From Streptomyces kronopolitis (GTDB lineage: Bacteria > Actinomycetota > Actinomycetes > Streptomycetales > Streptomycetaceae), in the NCBI RefSeq assembly GCF_014646275.1, contig NZ_BMND01000045.1:1-44007 (forward strand): DNA of 44,007 bases. The letters are read 5' to 3'. The notes beneath the pieces are model-generated. The model was not told the origin of the DNA. It ran no database searches and worked only from the letters and a program-made list of their open reading frames with translations. This document shows, one piece after another, positions 24,229 to 32,840 of the stretch (positions are counted from its first letter, which is position 1; every line of letters begins with the position of its first letter). Both the position numbers and the translations under genes were made by a program.

Positions 24229-24987
24229 CTAGATCGCCAGCGACAGCAGCACCGGCGCGGCCCTGCGGTTGAGCGCGTCCGCGGCCTGGCGCAGCCGGTG
24301 GGCGTGCTCCAGCGGCATGGACAGGGCCAGGCAGCCGACCGTCGAACCGGCGGTGATCGGCACGGCGGCGCAGACCGTGCCGACGGCGTACTCCTGGAGG
24401 TCGAGCACGGGGACCGTGGGCGGCTGGCTGTCGAGCTTGTGGAACAGCACCTTCTCGTTGGTGATCGTCCGGGAGGTGAGCCGGGCGGTCTTGTGGCGGG
24501 AGAGGTGGTCCTTGCGCCCGTCGTGGTCGAGCTGGGCGAGCAGGCACTTGCCGACCGCGCTGGCGTGCGCCGTGCGGTGGAATTCGGCCCACTCGTTGAC
24601 CTTGGGAGCCAGTGGTCCGTCGGCGTAGTGGAGGATCTTCACCTCGCCGTCGATGTACCGGCTGATGTAGACCGCCGCGCCGACCGAGTCGCGCAGCTGG
24701 TCGAGGGTGAGCTGCAGCTTGTCGCGCAGCGCCTGGTTGCGCTCGCTGCCCGAGCCCAGGAGCAGCAGGGACTCGCCGACGGCATACGCGCCGTCGGTGA
24801 GCTGCTCGACATAGCCCTCGCGCCGCAGCATCGACAGCATGTGGGCGAGCTGGCCGGGGGACAGGCCGGTCTCGCGGGCGATCTGCGCATCGGTCACACC
24901 ACCGGCGTGCCGGGAGATCGTTTCGAGTACGCGCAGGGCGTACTGCACCGAGTGGAACGGCGCGGTCGGCTCGGGCTTCAGCGCCAC
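24229..24987 (-). CDS. IclR family transcriptional regulator
   Basis: 252 residues: an N-terminal winged helix (about 10-75, VTDAQIARETGLSPGQLAHMLSML) and a C-terminal IclR effector domain (about 85-250) with AHASAVGKCLLAQL and the closing AVGTVCAAVPI and VGCLALSMP segments. It lies downstream of the ABC importer genes on the same strand but behind a 440-bp gap, so it probably has its own promoter. The natural targets are the importer and the enzymes up to 34.9 kb. Palindromes at 25164 and 28592 share half-sites and are candidate operators. Confidence 0.9.
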   Translation of the reverse strand: MALKPEPTAPFHSVQYALRVLETISRHAGGVTDAQIARETGLSPGQLAHMLSMLRREGYVEQLTDGAYAVGESLLLLGSGSERNQALRDKLQLTLDQLRDSVGAAVYISRYIDGEVKILHYADGPLAPKVNEWAEFHRTAHASAVGKCLLAQLDHDGRKDHLSRHKTARLTSRTITNEKVLFHKLDSQPPTVPVLDLQEYAVGTVCAAVPITAGSTVGCLALSMPLEHAHRLRQAADALNRRAAPVLLSLAI

Positions 24988-25431
24988 GGTCTCCCCCTAG
25001 CAGGTTGGTACCGCTTGCGTCCTCCGCCGCTGGTCGCGGCCGAGGGACGCCCGGCCGCTCCCGACAACGGGGGCTGCCCTCACGATAGCGGCCAACGGCC
25101 GTCGGCGGAGGGGGTCTTGACCGAAAAGAAGCGCGCCCGGGATTTCGGTAGGGGGGCGAGCGCCCTTGGCATATGCCAAGGTCACGAGGCCAGCGATCCG
25201 GGAGACGCCGGGCCCGAAGGTATCCGGCCACGTCGCGCCGGGAGCGGCCGCGGCCGGCGGAGCGTGCGGAACAGGCCATCGCCCCGGCGCACCCCGGGAG
25301 TTGGCGCGCAAGGGTGCCTTCTCGGCCGGTGGCCCGTACGGCCTTTCCGGCCGCCTCCCGGGGGAGCCGGCACCGGGTGGGGTGCCCCGGAACGGACATC
25401 CCACCCGAACCCGCCTCCTAAGGCCCGCCGT
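24988..25431. other. 444-bp intergenic region upstream of the IclR gene
   Basis: No convincing gene in either direction; only non-conserved Arg/Pro-rich frames are open. The distinctive element is the 18-bp palindrome at 25164-25181. The rest is GC-rich leader/spacer. Confidence 0.4.
25164..25181. promoter_or_regulatory. 18-bp perfect palindrome, candidate IclR operator
   Basis: CCTTGGCATATGCCAAGG is fully self-complementary and lies 177 bp upstream of the IclR start. Its core GGCATATGCC resembles the palindrome CGGCATATATGCCG in the promoter region of the binding-protein gene. An autoregulatory operator is inferred. Confidence 0.45.
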
Positions 25432-26265
25432 TCACAGCACGGCGCTCAGGAACTCCCGGGTGCGCTCCTGCTCCGGCTCGCTGAAGATCTTCTCCGGGGC
25501 GCCGGACTCGATGACCCGTCCGGCGTCGAACATCAGGACGTCGTCGGAGATGTCCCGGGCGAAGTTCATCTCGTGGGTGACGCACAGCATCGTGATGTCC
25601 GTGGTGTGGGCGATGTCCCGCAGCACGTCCAGCACCCCGGCCACCAGCTCCGGGTCGAGCGCCGAGGTCACCTCGTCCAGCAGCAGCACCTGCGGGCGCA
25701 TCGCCAGGGCCCGGGCGATGGCGACCCGCTGCTGCTGGCCGCCGGAGAGCTGGGTGGGGTACTTGTCGAGGTGCTCGGTCAGGCCCACCAGTTCGAGGAG
25801 GTCGCGGGCCCGCTCCTCGGCGGCGTCCTTGCTCATGCCCAGGACGTGCACCGGCGCCTCGGTGATGTTCCGCAGCACCTTCATGTTGGGGAACAGGTTG
25901 AACTGCTGGAAGACCATGCCGATCTTCTTGCGGATCTCGCGGGTGTGCTTCTCCCCGGCCGGGACGAGCTTGCCGCCCTTCTCCTCGTGCGTCAGGTACT
26001 CGCCGCCGACCCTGATGGTGCCCTCGTCCGGCGTCAGCAGCGTCATCAGCAGCCGCAGGATCGTGGTCTTGCCGGAGCCGGAGGGGCCGATGAGGGTGAC
26101 GTGCTTGCCGGACGAAACGGTGAAGTCCAGGGAGTCCAGGACGGTGTGGCCGCCGAACCGCTTGGTGACCTTGTCGAAGCGGATCAGCTCGGTGCCCGCC
26201 GCGGACTTGGCGGGGGCGGACGGCTCGTCGGTGCGGTCCTTCGGGGGATTGCTGTCAGCGGACAA
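25432..26265 (-). CDS. ehuA: Polar amino acid/ectoine-type ABC transporter ATPase
   Basis: A 277-residue ATPase of the GlnQ/EhuA type: Walker A GPSGSGKTT, a Q-loop in GMVFQQFNLFPNM, signature LSGGQQQR, Walker B LLLDEV followed by TSALDPELV, and CVTHEM. The first 25 residues are a polar extension. The start overlaps the permease gene by 11 bp. Last gene of a four-gene importer operon (binding protein, permease, permease, ATPase) whose order and sequence resemble ehuBCDA; the true substrate is uncertain. Confidence 0.87.
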   Translation of the reverse strand: MSADSNPPKDRTDEPSAPAKSAAGTELIRFDKVTKRFGGHTVLDSLDFTVSSGKHVTLIGPSGSGKTTILRLLMTLLTPDEGTIRVGGEYLTHEEKGGKLVPAGEKHTREIRKKIGMVFQQFNLFPNMKVLRNITEAPVHVLGMSKDAAEERARDLLELVGLTEHLDKYPTQLSGGQQQRVAIARALAMRPQVLLLDEVTSALDPELVAGVLDVLRDIAHTTDITMLCVTHEMNFARDISDDVLMFDAGRVIESGAPEKIFSEPEQERTREFLSAVL

Positions 26266-26908
26266 GGCGACGCTCCAGGGCTCGCAGGAGGAGGGAGGTG
26301 GGGTAGGAGATGACCACGAACAGGACGCCGACGACGGTGATCGGCTCCAGGTAGTCGAAGGTGGTCGCGCTGATGCTGTTCGCCTGGAAGAGCATGTCGG
26401 CGACGGTGATGCCGGCCAGCAGCGGCGTGTCCTTGAACATCGCGATGACGTAGTTGCCCAGCGCGGGCACCACCCGGCGGAACGCCTGCGGCAGGATCAC
26501 CGCGATCCAGATGCGCCGGCGCGGCAGGCTCAGCGCCGTCGCGGCCTCCCACTGGCCGGGCGGGACGCCGTCGATGCCGGCGCGGTAGACCTCGGAGGTG
26601 TACGTCGAGTAGTGCAGGCCCAGGCCGATGACACCGGTGGTCAGCGGCGCGAAGGTCAGCCCCCAGCCGGGCAGGACGAAGAACAGGAAGAACAGCTGCA
26701 CCAGCAGCGGGGTGTTGCGGACGAACTCGACGAAGATGCTCACCGGCCAGGTCACCCACCGGCTCGGCGCGCGCAGCGCCAGCGCCCAGACCAGGCCCAG
26801 CGCGAACGAGACCAGCGAGCCGTAGAACGTCGCCTGGACGGTGATCCACAGCCCTCTGAGGATGTCGGGCATGATCTCGCCGACATAGCTCCACGACCAG
26901 TTGTTCAC
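26255..26908 (-). CDS. ehuD: ABC transporter permease, EhuD-like
   Basis: A 217-residue HisM/GlnP-family permease with about five membrane segments. Conserved features are the ITVQATFYGS start, FVEFVRNTPLLVQLFF and the EAA-like loop QWEAATALSLPRRRIWIAVILPQAF. Its start overlaps the previous permease stop by 4 bp, and its stop is inside the ATPase gene. It forms the translocation channel with the other permease. Confidence 0.85.
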   Translation of the reverse strand: MNNWSWSYVGEIMPDILRGLWITVQATFYGSLVSFALGLVWALALRAPSRWVTWPVSIFVEFVRNTPLLVQLFFLFFVLPGWGLTFAPLTTGVIGLGLHYSTYTSEVYRAGIDGVPPGQWEAATALSLPRRRIWIAVILPQAFRRVVPALGNYVIAMFKDTPLLAGITVADMLFQANSISATTFDYLEPITVVGVLFVVISYPTSLLLRALERRLVR

Positions 26909-27636
26909 GGCTTTCCTCCGGTGGCCAGCGCCTCGGGGCCCTGCTGTTCGACGGGCAGCTTGCGGGAGAACCAGCCCTCGCCCCGGGGCACCGCCCGGCC
27001 GATCGAGGCCTTGGCGCGGCGCTCCAGGACCCGCATGATCCGGGTCAGGACGAACGCGACCAGGAAGTAGAGGACGAGGATGATGCCGTAGATCTGGGCG
27101 CTCTGGCCGGTCGACAGCCGGGCCAGCTTGGCCTGGAAGGTGAGTTCGCCGATGGACAGCAGCGAGGCCAGCGCGGTGCCCTTGAGCAGCTCGATCAGCA
27201 GGTTGTTGAACGGCGGCATCATCTCGGGGACGGCCTGCGGCAGGATCACCTTCGTCAGCCGCTGCCAGGGCGTGAAGCTCAGCGCCACGGCCGCCTCACG
27301 CTGGGCGGGGGCCACCGCCTGGACGGCGCCGCGGACGATCTCGGAGCCGTAGGCGCCGTACGACAGGCCCAGCGCCAGGGTGCCGGCCCAGATGCCGACC
27401 AGCTGCCAGCCCAGCAGCGGCAGCGCGAAGAACAGCCAGAACATCAGCACCAGTGCTGAGGTGCCGCGGAAGAACTCCACGTAGACGCCGGACAGGAAGC
27501 GGACGATCCAGAAGCGCGAGGTACGGGACAGGCCGATGCCGAAGGCCACGGCCGCGGCCAGGGCGGCGCTGTAGACCATCAGCTGGATGGTGATCCACAG
27601 CCCCTCGAAGAAGAGTCCCCACAGAGCACCGGTCAT
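26905..27636 (-). CDS. ehuC: ABC transporter permease, EhuC-like
   Basis: A 243-residue HisQ/GlnP-family permease. Landmarks: GLWITIQLMVYSA, YVEFFRGTSALVLMFWLFF and the cytoplasmic loop QREAAVALSFTPWQRLTKVILPQ cut to its EAA core. The C-terminal tail beyond the last helix is about 40 residues and basic. The ATGA overlap with the binding-protein stop shows translational coupling. Confidence 0.85.
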   Translation of the reverse strand: MTGALWGLFFEGLWITIQLMVYSAALAAAVAFGIGLSRTSRFWIVRFLSGVYVEFFRGTSALVLMFWLFFALPLLGWQLVGIWAGTLALGLSYGAYGSEIVRGAVQAVAPAQREAAVALSFTPWQRLTKVILPQAVPEMMPPFNNLLIELLKGTALASLLSIGELTFQAKLARLSTGQSAQIYGIILVLYFLVAFVLTRIMRVLERRAKASIGRAVPRGEGWFSRKLPVEQQGPEALATGGKP

Positions 27637-28544
27637 TTCTTGCAGAGCTCCTTCGCCGTGAGGTCGGTCTGGAACTCCTTGGTGAAGCCGTACGGCCGGG
27701 CGATGCGCAGGAGTTCACCGCTCTTCTTCATCTTGTGCAGTTCGCGGTTGAAGGCGTCGCGCAGCTTGGTCTCGCCGATGCGGAAGCCGTAGCCGCCGCC
27801 GTCGCGCTGGGGCTTGCCGTCGACCTCCGGCGTGAACGGCGCGGTCATCTCCACCTTGGGGTGGGCGCCGGTCTTCAGCGCCTCGATCATGGTCAGCGCG
27901 GTGCCGGCGAAGACGTCGATGCGGCCGGCCTCCAGGGCCTCCATGCCGGCGATCTGGTCGCCGTAGGTCTGGATCGCGCTCTTCCTGACGCCGTTGCCGA
28001 CCGCGTAGTCGATCTCGGCGTAGCCGATACCGGAACCCATCCGGTAATTCCCCTTGGCGATGTCCGCATAGGAGTGGATATTTTTCGGGTTGCCCTTGCG
28101 TACGAGGAAGGCGTCCTTGCTCTCGTAATCCGGGTCGGAGAAGAGGACGGCCGCACAGCGGGCCTTGTTGATGAACATGCCCGCGACGATCACGTCGTAC
28201 TGGAAGGAATGGAGTCCCGGCACCAATGCGCCGAATTCGACCGGTACCGGCTCGAAGTTCTTGACGCCCAGCCGCCGGAAGATGGTCTTGGCGACCGCGG
28301 GGGCCTCGCCGGTCAATTCGCCCTTGTTATTGATGGACGCATAGGGCGGTTCGCTGGCGATTCCCATGCGGACGGTGCCCTTTTTCCGCAGATCCTCGAG
28401 TTGGTGTCCGCCGCCGGTCGCCCCGGAGACATCGACCCGCGAGCAGCCCGTGCCCGCTGCCGTCGCACCCGCCGCGCCGAGCGCCGCCACCCCCGCGAGC
28501 AGCGTCCGCCGCCGGATGCCACCGGCCAATTTTCTATTGATCAT
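27633..28544 (-). CDS. ehuB: ABC transporter substrate-binding protein, EhuB-like
   Basis: A 303-residue type 3 (amino-acid/ectoine family) periplasmic-binding-fold protein. The signal sequence contains RRRTLLAG, a twin-arginine-like motif, and ends near GTGC, a plausible although imperfect lipobox. The mature part follows EhuB proteins: GTVRMGIASEPPYASI, GELTGEAPAVAKTIFRRLG and EFGALVPGLHSFQYDV. AGGAG precedes ATG 28544 at normal spacing, so the in-frame extension to 28628 is rejected. The N-terminal half uses noticeably more A/T at third positions than its neighbours. First gene of the importer operon. Confidence 0.85.
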   Translation of the reverse strand: MINRKLAGGIRRRTLLAGVAALGAAGATAAGTGCSRVDVSGATGGGHQLEDLRKKGTVRMGIASEPPYASINNKGELTGEAPAVAKTIFRRLGVKNFEPVPVEFGALVPGLHSFQYDVIVAGMFINKARCAAVLFSDPDYESKDAFLVRKGNPKNIHSYADIAKGNYRMGSGIGYAEIDYAVGNGVRKSAIQTYGDQIAGMEALEAGRIDVFAGTALTMIEALKTGAHPKVEMTAPFTPEVDGKPQRDGGGYGFRIGETKLRDAFNRELHKMKKSGELLRIARPYGFTKEFQTDLTAKELCKK

Positions 28545-28591
28545 TCTGTTCTCCTGTGGTGGAGCCATGGGCGCGCGACTACCCGGACGCC

Positions 28592-28605
28592 CGGCATATA
28601 TGCCG
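28592..28605. promoter_or_regulatory. 14-bp perfect palindrome in the importer/DUF3830 divergent promoter
   Basis: CGGCATATATGCCG lies 47 bp upstream of the binding-protein start and 73 bp upstream of the divergent DUF3830 start, an ideal place for a shared operator. Its GGCAT half-site matches the 18-bp palindrome near the IclR gene. Confidence 0.45.
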
Positions 28606-28678
28606 ATCGTTTCCGGCCCTTGATACAAGCGGCCCGGAGTTGTTCCGTACGCCGGTATTGCCCACCTACGATCGGGGC

Positions 28679-29179
28679 ATGACCGATCGCTTCATCGAAG
28701 TCTCCCTGGACAAGCGCGGCGTGAGCTGCACGGCCAAGTTGCTCGACGACCGCGCGCCGATCACCTGCAATGCCGTGTGGGACGCACTCCCGCTCGGCGG
28801 CGACGTCTATCACGCCAAATACGCCCGCAACGAGATCTACACCCTGCTCGCGCCGTTCGCTCCCGAGGAGCCGCCGCTGGAGAATCCGACGATCACCCCG
28901 ATCCCCGGCGATCTGTGCTACTTCACCTTCTCCGACACACAACTGGGGACGAAGTCCTACGGTTACGAGAGCCGGGCCGCGCACCAGGGCCGCGCCACCG
29001 TCGTCGACCTCGCGCTGTTCTACGAGCGCAACAACCTGCTGATCAACGGTGACGCGGGCTGGGTGCCGGGCATCGTGTGGGGCAGCGTCGTCGACGGCCT
29101 GGACCGGATGGCCGACGCCTGCCAGGACCTGTGGCGGGCCGGGGCGCTGGGGGAGTCCCTCACCTTCCGGCGGGCGTAG
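28679..29179 (+). CDS. DUF3830 family protein
   Basis: A 166-residue soluble protein without signal peptide. The pattern LLDDRAPITCNAVWDALPL followed by HAKYARNEIYT, ENPT and PGDLCYF is that of DUF3830, a small family found next to ectoine-like importers, amidases and maleate-isomerase-type enzymes. It is thought to adopt a cyclophilin-like barrel; no activity is established. A TACGAT hexamer just upstream may make the mRNA nearly leaderless. It diverges from the importer operon and converges on the amidase, with a 20-bp overlap of the 3' ends. Confidence 0.82.
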   Translation: MTDRFIEVSLDKRGVSCTAKLLDDRAPITCNAVWDALPLGGDVYHAKYARNEIYTLLAPFAPEEPPLENPTITPIPGDLCYFTFSDTQLGTKSYGYESRAAHQGRATVVDLALFYERNNLLINGDAGWVPGIVWGSVVDGLDRMADACQDLWRAGALGESLTFRRA

Positions 29180-30584
29180 GCGGGGCGGGGATCCGCGCGG
29201 TCCCCGCCTCGTAGAGGGCATGCGCGGCGCGCAGCACCAGCGCGTCCGCGTGCCGCGCCCCGACCAGCTGGACGCCGATCGGCATCCCGTCGCCGTCCAC
29301 CCCGCACGGCAGCGTCGCGGCCGGCTGCTGGGTGAGGTTGAAGGGATAGGTGAACGGCGTCCAGCCGGTCCAGCGGGTGTGGCCCGACCCGGCCGGCACC
29401 TCGGCGCCCGCCTCGAAGGCGGTGATCGGCTCCGTCGGGGTCACCAGCAGGTCGTAGGCGCTGTGGAAGCGGCCCATCGCCTGACCGAGCGCCATCCGCG
29501 TGTCGACCGCGGCCAGGTAGTCCAGTGCGCTGTACCCGGCGCCCTGCGCGCAGATCTCCTGCAGCCCCGGGTCGAGCAGCGCCCGGTCCGCCTCGCCGAG
29601 ATGCTCCACCACCCGGGCCGCGCCGCTGAACCACAGCGTGTGGAAGGCCTCCACGGGGTCCGCGATGCCCGGGTCGATCTCCTCGACCGACGCCCCGAGC
29701 CCGGCGAGGGTGTCGACCGCGCCGCGCACCGCCGCGGCGACCTCGGGAGCCACCGGGACGTCCCAGCCGAGCGACGGGCTGTAGGCCACCCGCAGCCCGG
29801 AGACTGGACCGGCCAGCTCCGCCCGGAACGAGCCGGCCGCCGGACCGAGCTGGGACCAGTCGCGCCAGTCCGGCCCGCAGATCACGTCCATCATCAGCGC
29901 CGCGTCCGCCGCGTCCCGGGTCATCGGCCCGACGTGTGCCAGCGTCCCGAACGGGCTCGCCGGATACAGCGGCACCCGCCCGTAGGTCGCCTTGAGCGCG
30001 AAGATCCCGCAGAACGACGCGGGGATGCGCACCGAGCCGCCGCCGTCCGTGCCCAGGCTCAGCGGGCCCGCGCCCAGCGCCACCGCCGCCGCGCTGCCGC
30101 CGCTGGAGCCGCCCGCGGTGCGCCCCGGGTCGTAGGGGTTGCCCGTCACCCCGTGCCGCGGGCTGTCGGTGACGCCCTTCCAGCCGAACTCCGGGGTGGT
30201 GGTCTTGCCGACGAACACCGCGCCGGACTCACGCAGCCGGGCGACCGACGGGGCGTCCTCGTCCCACGGACCCTCGGCCCGCACCGTGCGCGAGCCGCGC
30301 AGCGTCGGGGCGCCCCGGGTCAGGATCAGGTCCTTGACGGTGACCGGGACCCCGTCCACCGGACCGGCGGGGGTGCCGGCCCGCCAGCGCTCCTCCGCCT
30401 CCTTCGCGCCGGACAGCGCCTCGTCCGGGTCGATCCGGGTGAAGCAGTTCGTCGCGGCCCCGGCGGCCTCGGCGCGCTCCAGCACCGCCCGGACCGCCTC
30501 GACGGGGGAGAACTCGCCGGCCGCGTACCCGGCGGTGAGTCGGACGGCGGTGAGGTCGGCGAGGTGGGTCGGTCCGTCGGTCAT
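29160..30584 (-). CDS. Amidase signature family hydrolase
   Basis: 474 residues, full length for the family. The Ser-cisSer-Lys triad is intact: Lys84 (VPVTVKD), Ser160 (GGSSGGS) and nucleophile Ser184 (GTDGGGS). The 24-residue spacing between the two serines equals that of characterised amidases. GGAGG lies 4 nt before ATG 30584. It probably hydrolyses an amide in the compound imported by the neighbouring ABC system; alternative substrates include carbamoyl or ureido acids. Probably cotranscribed with the dehydrogenase 91 bp upstream. Confidence 0.9.
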   Translation of the reverse strand: MTDGPTHLADLTAVRLTAGYAAGEFSPVEAVRAVLERAEAAGAATNCFTRIDPDEALSGAKEAEERWRAGTPAGPVDGVPVTVKDLILTRGAPTLRGSRTVRAEGPWDEDAPSVARLRESGAVFVGKTTTPEFGWKGVTDSPRHGVTGNPYDPGRTAGGSSGGSAAAVALGAGPLSLGTDGGGSVRIPASFCGIFALKATYGRVPLYPASPFGTLAHVGPMTRDAADAALMMDVICGPDWRDWSQLGPAAGSFRAELAGPVSGLRVAYSPSLGWDVPVAPEVAAAVRGAVDTLAGLGASVEEIDPGIADPVEAFHTLWFSGAARVVEHLGEADRALLDPGLQEICAQGAGYSALDYLAAVDTRMALGQAMGRFHSAYDLLVTPTEPITAFEAGAEVPAGSGHTRWTGWTPFTYPFNLTQQPAATLPCGVDGDGMPIGVQLVGARHADALVLRAAHALYEAGTARIPAPPTPAGR

Positions 30585-30675
30585 GCGTCCTCCGAGCGTC
30601 GCGCGTCGGCCGCCCCCGGGCGGGGCGGCCGTGGGGGAGCGGGGCTGCCGCGCCGCGGCCCGGCAGCCGGCCCCG

Positions 30676-31641
30676 TCACTGCACCGGTACGTACCCGAGC
30701 CGTTTGTCGACGAGGTTGTCCAGCGGCTCGCCCGCCGACCACCGGTCGAAGTTGTCCTGGAACTGCTCGGCGAGGGCGTCCCGCCAGCCCAGGGTGTCGC
30801 CGCTCATGTGGGGCGAGACGACCAGGTGCGGCGCGTCCCACAGCGGGCTGTCCGCGGTGAGCGGCTCCTGCTCGAAGACGTCCAGCGCGGCCGCCGCGAT
30901 CCGCCGGTCGCGCAGCGCCGCGACCAGGTCCGGCTCGACGACCATCGGCCCGCGCCCGACGTTGAGGAAGCGGGCCCGCCGCGGCATCCGGTCGAAGGCC
31001 GCCTTGTCGAACAGGCCGCGGGTGGCGTCGGTCAGCGGCGCCGCGCAGATCACCCAATCCGCCTCGGCCAGCAGCCCGTTGAGCGCCTCGCCGGGGTGCA
31101 CCAGGCCGAAGCGCGGATCGTCCCGGCGCTCCCGGCGGCCGACCAGATCGACCTTGACACCCAGTGCCAGCAGGGTGCTGCCGATGGCCCGGCCGATCGG
31201 CCCGGAGCCCACGACGACGGCCCGGCTCCCGGCCACCCGCAGCGTCTCGCGGTGCTGCCAGCGCCGCTGCCGCTGCAGCTCCCACGTGCCGTGGAAGTCC
31301 TTCGCCATGGCGATCACCAGCCCGGCGACGTACTCGGCGATCGGCTGCTCGAAGACGCCGCGGGCGTTGGTCACCAGGGTGTCGTCCGCGACCAGCGCCG
31401 GGCACAGCAGCTGATCCACTCCCGCGCTGGCGGTGTGCACCCACCCCGGCCTGGGGCCCCGTTCCGGCCAGGCTCTGCGGATCGCGTCGGAGGTGAAGTC
31501 CCAGGCCAACAGGATGTCGGCGGAGGGGAGTCGGCCGGCGAGCGACTCCTCGTCGGTGAAGATCACCCGCGCCCGGCCGGAGAGCCTATCGAGCTTCGGC
31601 GGCGGGTCGGATCCGAGGACGAGGACGGTGCTTTCGGACAT
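30676..31641 (-). CDS. D-2-hydroxyacid dehydrogenase family protein
   Basis: 321 residues with the D-isomer-specific NAD(P)-dependent fold. The Rossmann motif is VVVGSGPIGRAIGSTLLALG, the substrate-anchoring Arg lies in the NVGRGPMV segment, the catalytic Glu follows in LDVFEQEPL, and the catalytic His is in VVSPHMSG. Resembles GhrA/glyoxylate-hydroxypyruvate reductase-type members. It diverges from the racemase-fold gene across a 209-bp regulatory region. Likely reduces or oxidises a 2-keto/2-hydroxy acid intermediate of the local pathway. Confidence 0.88.
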   Translation of the reverse strand: MSESTVLVLGSDPPPKLDRLSGRARVIFTDEESLAGRLPSADILLAWDFTSDAIRRAWPERGPRPGWVHTASAGVDQLLCPALVADDTLVTNARGVFEQPIAEYVAGLVIAMAKDFHGTWELQRQRRWQHRETLRVAGSRAVVVGSGPIGRAIGSTLLALGVKVDLVGRRERRDDPRFGLVHPGEALNGLLAEADWVICAAPLTDATRGLFDKAAFDRMPRRARFLNVGRGPMVVEPDLVAALRDRRIAAAALDVFEQEPLTADSPLWDAPHLVVSPHMSGDTLGWRDALAEQFQDNFDRWSAGEPLDNLVDKRLGYVPVQ

Positions 31642-31671
31642 AGCCAGAAACCGTTCTGAAACGTGAGCCCG

Positions 31672-31684
31672 CTTTCATGGAAAG
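31672..31684. promoter_or_regulatory. Palindrome between dehydrogenase and racemase-fold gene
   Basis: CTTTC-atg-GAAAG is a perfect 5-3-5 palindrome 31 bp upstream of the dehydrogenase start; GAAAC direct repeats lie just left of it (about 31657-31672). Candidate regulator site, not obviously related to the GGCAT palindromes. Confidence 0.3.
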
Positions 31685-31715
31685 GGGGCGCCGACAGATG
31701 CCTGAGATGCGAGGA

Positions 31716-31745
31716 TTGACCACGCTAAGAAGTCGTATCTACCGT
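31716..31745 (+). promoter_or_regulatory. Candidate promoter for the racemase-fold genes
   Basis: TTGACC (31716-31721) and TACCGT (31740-31745) are separated by 18 nt, close to the housekeeping streptomycete pattern. Start of transcription would be about 100 nt upstream of ATG 31851. Confidence 0.4.
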
Positions 31746-31850
31746 GTCAACAACGGCTCTGTCCCGACGTCCCGGCTTGATCCGGCTGCACATCCTCCTC
31801 GGCCACTGGCCTGGCCATCCCAGCCCTTCGCTTTGTTCTAGGGGCCCTTC

Positions 31851-32756
31851 ATGGACGTCTCTTTTCTGGGTGGCCCACAGCCGCAGCTCGGCGTGGGTGT
31901 CGTCGCTCCCTTCGACTTCGCTCTCGACCGGGAGCTGTGGCGATGGGTACCCGACGACGTGTCTCTCCATCTCACCCGCACCCCCTTCGTGCCGGTCGAG
32001 GTCAGCCTCGACCTGGCCCGGCTGGTCAGCGAACACGAAACCCTGGACGCCGCCGTCCAGGCGCTGTGCGCGGTGTCTCCGCAGGTCATCTCCTATGCCT
32101 GCACCTCCGGAAGCTTCGTCGGCGGTGTCGCGGGCGAGCGGGCCATGTGCGCCGCCATGGTCCAGGCGGGGGAGGTTCCCGCTCTCACGACCTCGGGCGC
32201 GCTGATCGAAGCGGTGCGCGAGATCGGCGCCCGGCGCGTCGCCGTCGTCACGCCGTACACGAAATCGGTCACCGACTCACTGGAGGACTATCTCGGCGAG
32301 GCCGGCATCACGGTCACCGGCCGCGCGTATCTCGGGCTGACCCGGCACATCTGGAAGGTGCCCTACCGGGACGTCGTCGACATGGCCCGCGCGGCCGTGG
32401 TCGGTGACACCGACGCCCTGTTCATCAGCTGCACCAACCTGCCGACCTACGACGTCATCCCGCAGCTGGAGGCCGAGCTGCGGATGCCGGTGCTGTCGGC
32501 GAACCAGGTCACGATGTGGGCCGCGCTGCGCGCCATCGGCGTCGAGGCGGTGGGCCCCTACCAGGCCCTGCTCGATCCGGTGGCGCGGCGCGGTCCGGCC
32601 GCGATGACCGGATCGGATCCGGTGGACGCAGGACCGCGGGTGACCCCCGAGGCCGCCTTCGCCGGGTCTCCGGTGCCGCCGGAGGCGGAGGTGGCCGACG
32701 GCCTCGATCCGCCGCCCTACCCGCCCGAGGACACCGGAGGCCTGCCCCCGGTCTGA
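31851..32756 (+). CDS. Asp/Glu racemase-fold enzyme (maleate isomerase/arylmalonate decarboxylase-like), two-cysteine form
   Basis: 301 residues. Both family cysteines are present in symmetrical motifs: Cys84 in YACTSGSF and Cys194 in ISCTNLPTY. Two opposed cysteines are typical of racemases and maleate cis-trans isomerases, whereas bacterial arylmalonate decarboxylase has only the second. The C-terminal roughly 60 residues are a Pro/acidic extension outside the fold. The start ATG 31851 has only a weak ribosome-binding site. Followed 171 bp later by a paralogue lacking the second cysteine. In the ectoine gene clusters of proteobacteria a protein of this fold is EutA; the substrate here is unknown. 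Confidence 0.85.
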   Translation: MDVSFLGGPQPQLGVGVVAPFDFALDRELWRWVPDDVSLHLTRTPFVPVEVSLDLARLVSEHETLDAAVQALCAVSPQVISYACTSGSFVGGVAGERAMCAAMVQAGEVPALTTSGALIEAVREIGARRVAVVTPYTKSVTDSLEDYLGEAGITVTGRAYLGLTRHIWKVPYRDVVDMARAAVVGDTDALFISCTNLPTYDVIPQLEAELRMPVLSANQVTMWAALRAIGVEAVGPYQALLDPVARRGPAAMTGSDPVDAGPRVTPEAAFAGSPVPPEAEVADGLDPPPYPPEDTGGLPPV

Positions 32757-32840
32757 GGCCGGGTCCGGATCCGTCCGGACCGGCCCCCGGAAGCTGCCGG
32801 CGCGGCCCCGCCCGCCGGCAGCGCCCCGTCCCGCACCGCT

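Noticed and set aside
24101..25399. A plus- or minus-strand gene filling the gap between the IclR and ATPase genes
   Set aside because: Open frames there are out of frame with the IclR gene and Arg/Pro/Gly-rich, with no conserved segment.
27633..28544. Assigning the importer firmly to ectoine uptake
   Set aside because: Sequence resemblance to EhuB is good, but the ectoine-degrading enzymes are missing and polar amino-acid importers look alike, so the substrate is left open.
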